64,000 bases of DNA from NCBI RefSeq assembly GCF_030719215.1, contig NZ_CP120983.1, positions 2,356,001 through 2,420,000 of the forward strand, written 5' to 3'. A program made the position numbers and the translations under genes. Below the pieces are notes generated by a model. That model was not told the DNA's origin. It saw nothing but the letters and a program-made list of their open reading frames with translations, and did not search any database. The stretch's first letter is position 1, and every line of letters begins with the position of its first letter. This DNA is from Streptomyces sp. Alt3. GTDB taxonomy: Bacteria; Actinomycetota; Actinomycetes; Streptomycetales; Streptomycetaceae. Below, in pieces: positions 63,401-64,000 of the stretch.

Positions 63401-64000
63401 TTCGCCCGTCCGGACTTCTCGGCACCGCAGGCGCCCATGGCCCCGCAGGGCCAGGACCCGGCGAGCACCGCGCAGTTCGCCCGCCCCGACTTCAACGCCC
63501 CGATGCCGCAGGACCAGGGCTTCGGCGGCCAGGCCCCGATGTCCCAGGACCAGGGCTTCGGCGGCCAGGCCCCGATGTCCCAGAACCAGGGCTTCGGCAA
63601 CCAGGCCTCCATGCCGCAGGACCAGGGCTTCGGCAACCAGGGCCCGATGTCCCAGAACCAGGGCTTCGGCAACCAGGCCTCCATGCCGCAGGACCAGGGC
63701 TTCGGAGCCCAGGCCCCGCAGCACCCGCAGGCACCCGCACCTCGCCGCGGCGACGACGCCGGGTTCGGCGCGCCGCTTCCGCCGGCCCCGGCCGCGGGTG
63801 AGCTGCCGCGACGCCCCGCCCTGCCGCAGCAGTCCGAGGCACTGCCACCGGCCGGTCCCGGTGACGGGCGCACGCCGCTGTACGACACGCTGGAGACGAA
63901 CTGGTTCCACGGACCGCAGCAGGGCGGCCAGCAGCCGCCCGCCGCGCCGCAGGCACCGGCCGCTCCCCAGCCCGCCGACGTCCCGCCCCCGGCGATGCCG
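60497..64000 (+). CDS. cvnA: Conservon sensor histidine kinase CvnA (3' end outside window)
   Basis: A large membrane sensor, at least 1168 residues, of the CvnA/nitrate-sensing type. Start ATG 60497 has GAGGGA before it. The Gln/Pro/Gly-rich N-terminus (1-75) precedes membrane helix 1 (about 84-103), an extracytosolic helical nitrate/nitrite-sensing-type domain (about 105-395), helix 2 (about 400-424) and a HAMP region. The kinase core has LLENATSFSSPQ, EIHDTGIGL and MGLFVVGRL. A disordered Pro/Gln tail carries six tandem 12-residue repeats and the conserved end PLYDTLETNWFHG. CvnA works with CvnB, CvnC and the GTPase CvnD, expected just beyond the window. Confidence 0.92.
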   Translation, partial: MGSPQPRQGRGEAPADQEPRGGNDRGSSPQHAQNPGAPGDGGERAQRPGVTAAGGAEATEPQTPAGPTSAGSRIALRNWRISTRLVSLLALPVVAATTLGGLRINESMNDMDQLEHMQLLTKMTKQATALANALQEERDKSAGPLSNGVKATDYKVTQPRERTDRAKAAFFEATDEIGNTPGDAALDSIHASVSQIGTQLGNITSIRKDAYAADSPSLNTIDQYSQLITSLLSLSQDMAQATSNPEMIKRTRALAAFSSSKEYASVERAIIAAALPGGDSNKTHLNDNDQAFGRNALGKASSTLKTFETTYESTGRSSAELLAPLDNGNPEITAADIYAKKVLDSPLGMEGSGSKTRTYMDWYDQSSNKIQAMKTIEETLLGEMESKARELREESQRDAILNGAIILIVLGVSLVGAFVVARSMIRSLRRLQDTATRVAQDRLPELVRQLSETDPQDVDTSVESVGVHSRDEIGQVAAAFDDVHREAVRLAAEQALLRGNVNAMFTNLSRRSQGLIQRQLSLISELESREADPDQLSSLFKLDHLATRMRRNGENLLVLAGEEPGRRWTRPVPLVDVLRAAASEVEQYERIELAAVPATEVAGRVVNDLVHLLAELLENATSFSSPQTKVRVTGHALPDGRVLVEIHDTGIGLSPEDLAAINERLAAPPTVDVSVSRRMGLFVVGRLSLRHGIRIQLRPSDSGGTTALVMLPMEVAHGGKQPPKPAQGKGPQGGAPGGLLGGGAPASGGQRPGLGGSGSAPAMGLGSSAPRGQVGAGSAPRAALPSRDGGARQPGLGQQGPSLPGQGRTEGPRQGGGLAGAFTGGARPGARSPQDPSAGADSGRPNLFGHSGQQSGPPARQTPQPQAQLGQGGPQQPGGPGRQLPPSGGPRAELPGGNPQPQRPQNTSWGVEEQGAARRPQPDSARGHEEHDAGRFARPGTSGPNQPFSPPNQRPPMDDRQGPAATAEFARPDFSAPQAPMAPQGQDPASTAQFARPDFNAPMPQDQGFGGQAPMSQDQGFGGQAPMSQNQGFGNQASMPQDQGFGNQGPMSQNQGFGNQASMPQDQGFGAQAPQHPQAPAPRRGDDAGFGAPLPPAPAAGELPRRPALPQQSEALPPAGPGDGRTPLYDTLETNWFHGPQQGGQQPPAAPQAPAAPQPADVPPPAMP
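63512..63721 (+). repeat. 36-bp tandem repeats within cvnA
   Basis: Five full 36-bp units and one partial unit, in frame, each encode DQGFGxQxxMxQ-type peptides (for example DQGFGGQAPMSQ). Units begin at 63512, 63548, 63584, 63620, 63656 and 63692. The variants alternate NQASMPQ and QAPMSQ, suggesting duplication of two-unit blocks. This is a likely site of copy-number variation. Confidence 0.93.

Noticed and set aside
63512..63721. CRISPR or minisatellite interpretation of the 36-bp repeats
   Set aside because: The units are contiguous, without spacers, and in frame within cvnA, so they are coding tandem repeats.

Overview
The window is high-GC DNA (about 72 % by eye, with nearly all third codon positions G or C) and carries a set of genes diagnostic of Streptomyces: the sporulation sigma factor whiG, nsdA, ndgR, a lysine-tailed HU protein (hupS type), four adjacent type I signal peptidases, a cvnA-type sensor kinase and the amtB-glnK-glnD cluster. 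It reads as a conserved central part of a Streptomyces chromosome. I saw no prophage, plasmid functions, CRISPR array, rRNA or transposase gene. The only mobile-looking element is a 178-bp MITE-like repeat.

Layout. 1-5.1 kb: the start of a TetR regulator, whiG, dprA, comM, yraN and a DUF2469 gene. 5.2-12 kb: a leftward translation and secretion block, read in transcription order as rpsP, khpA, rimM, trmD, rplS, sipW, sipX, sipY, sipZ and a NUDIX gene. 12-14 kb: a SprT-like protein diverging from a methyltransferase. 14-24 kb: ffh, then the nitrogen cluster (amtB, glnK, glnD in transcription order) with a GlnR-type box upstream of amtB, then nsdA, a PrimPol-like protein and ftsY. 24-32.5 kb: an NCS1 transporter, the glucose permease glcP, smc with an enlarged hinge, a small coiled-coil protein and acylphosphatase. 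32.6-35 kb: a CAP-domain exoprotein, an unrecognised protein and an HxlR regulator. 35-44 kb: a long leftward run of DAK2 protein, recG, rsmD, coaD, a DivIVA-like coiled-coil protein, DUF177, rpmF, rnc and mutM. 44-47 kb: rpmB, then thiL and thiD separated by the MITE-like element. 46.8-55.7 kb: a Lrp ligand domain, a DUF3515 lipoprotein, ddl, gpsA, plsC, cofC, hupS, leuCD and divergent ndgR. 55.9-59.6 kb: five tRNA genes (three Glu-CTC, two Gln-CTG), a HAD phosphatase, gltX and a FAH-family protein. 59.7-64 kb: a 60-residue protein with a duplicated motif, then cvnA running off the right edge.

How the genes fit together. Ffh, FtsY and the four signal peptidases supply co-translational targeting and preprotein cleavage. 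RimM, TrmD, S16, L19, L28, L32, RsmD and RNase III serve ribosome and tRNA maturation. Smc, HupS, RecG, DprA, MutM and the DivIVA-like protein handle DNA and cell organisation. AmtB, GlnK and GlnD sense nitrogen. LeuCD are next to their regulator NdgR. tRNA-Glu genes lie close to glutamyl-tRNA synthetase.

Most of the window is ordinary core genome. The observations I rate highest are the MITE-like element inserted exactly at the thiL stop codon between thiL and thiD, the 60-residue protein beside cvnA, and the low-complexity insertion in the Smc hinge. I did not find a convincing large undescribed system.
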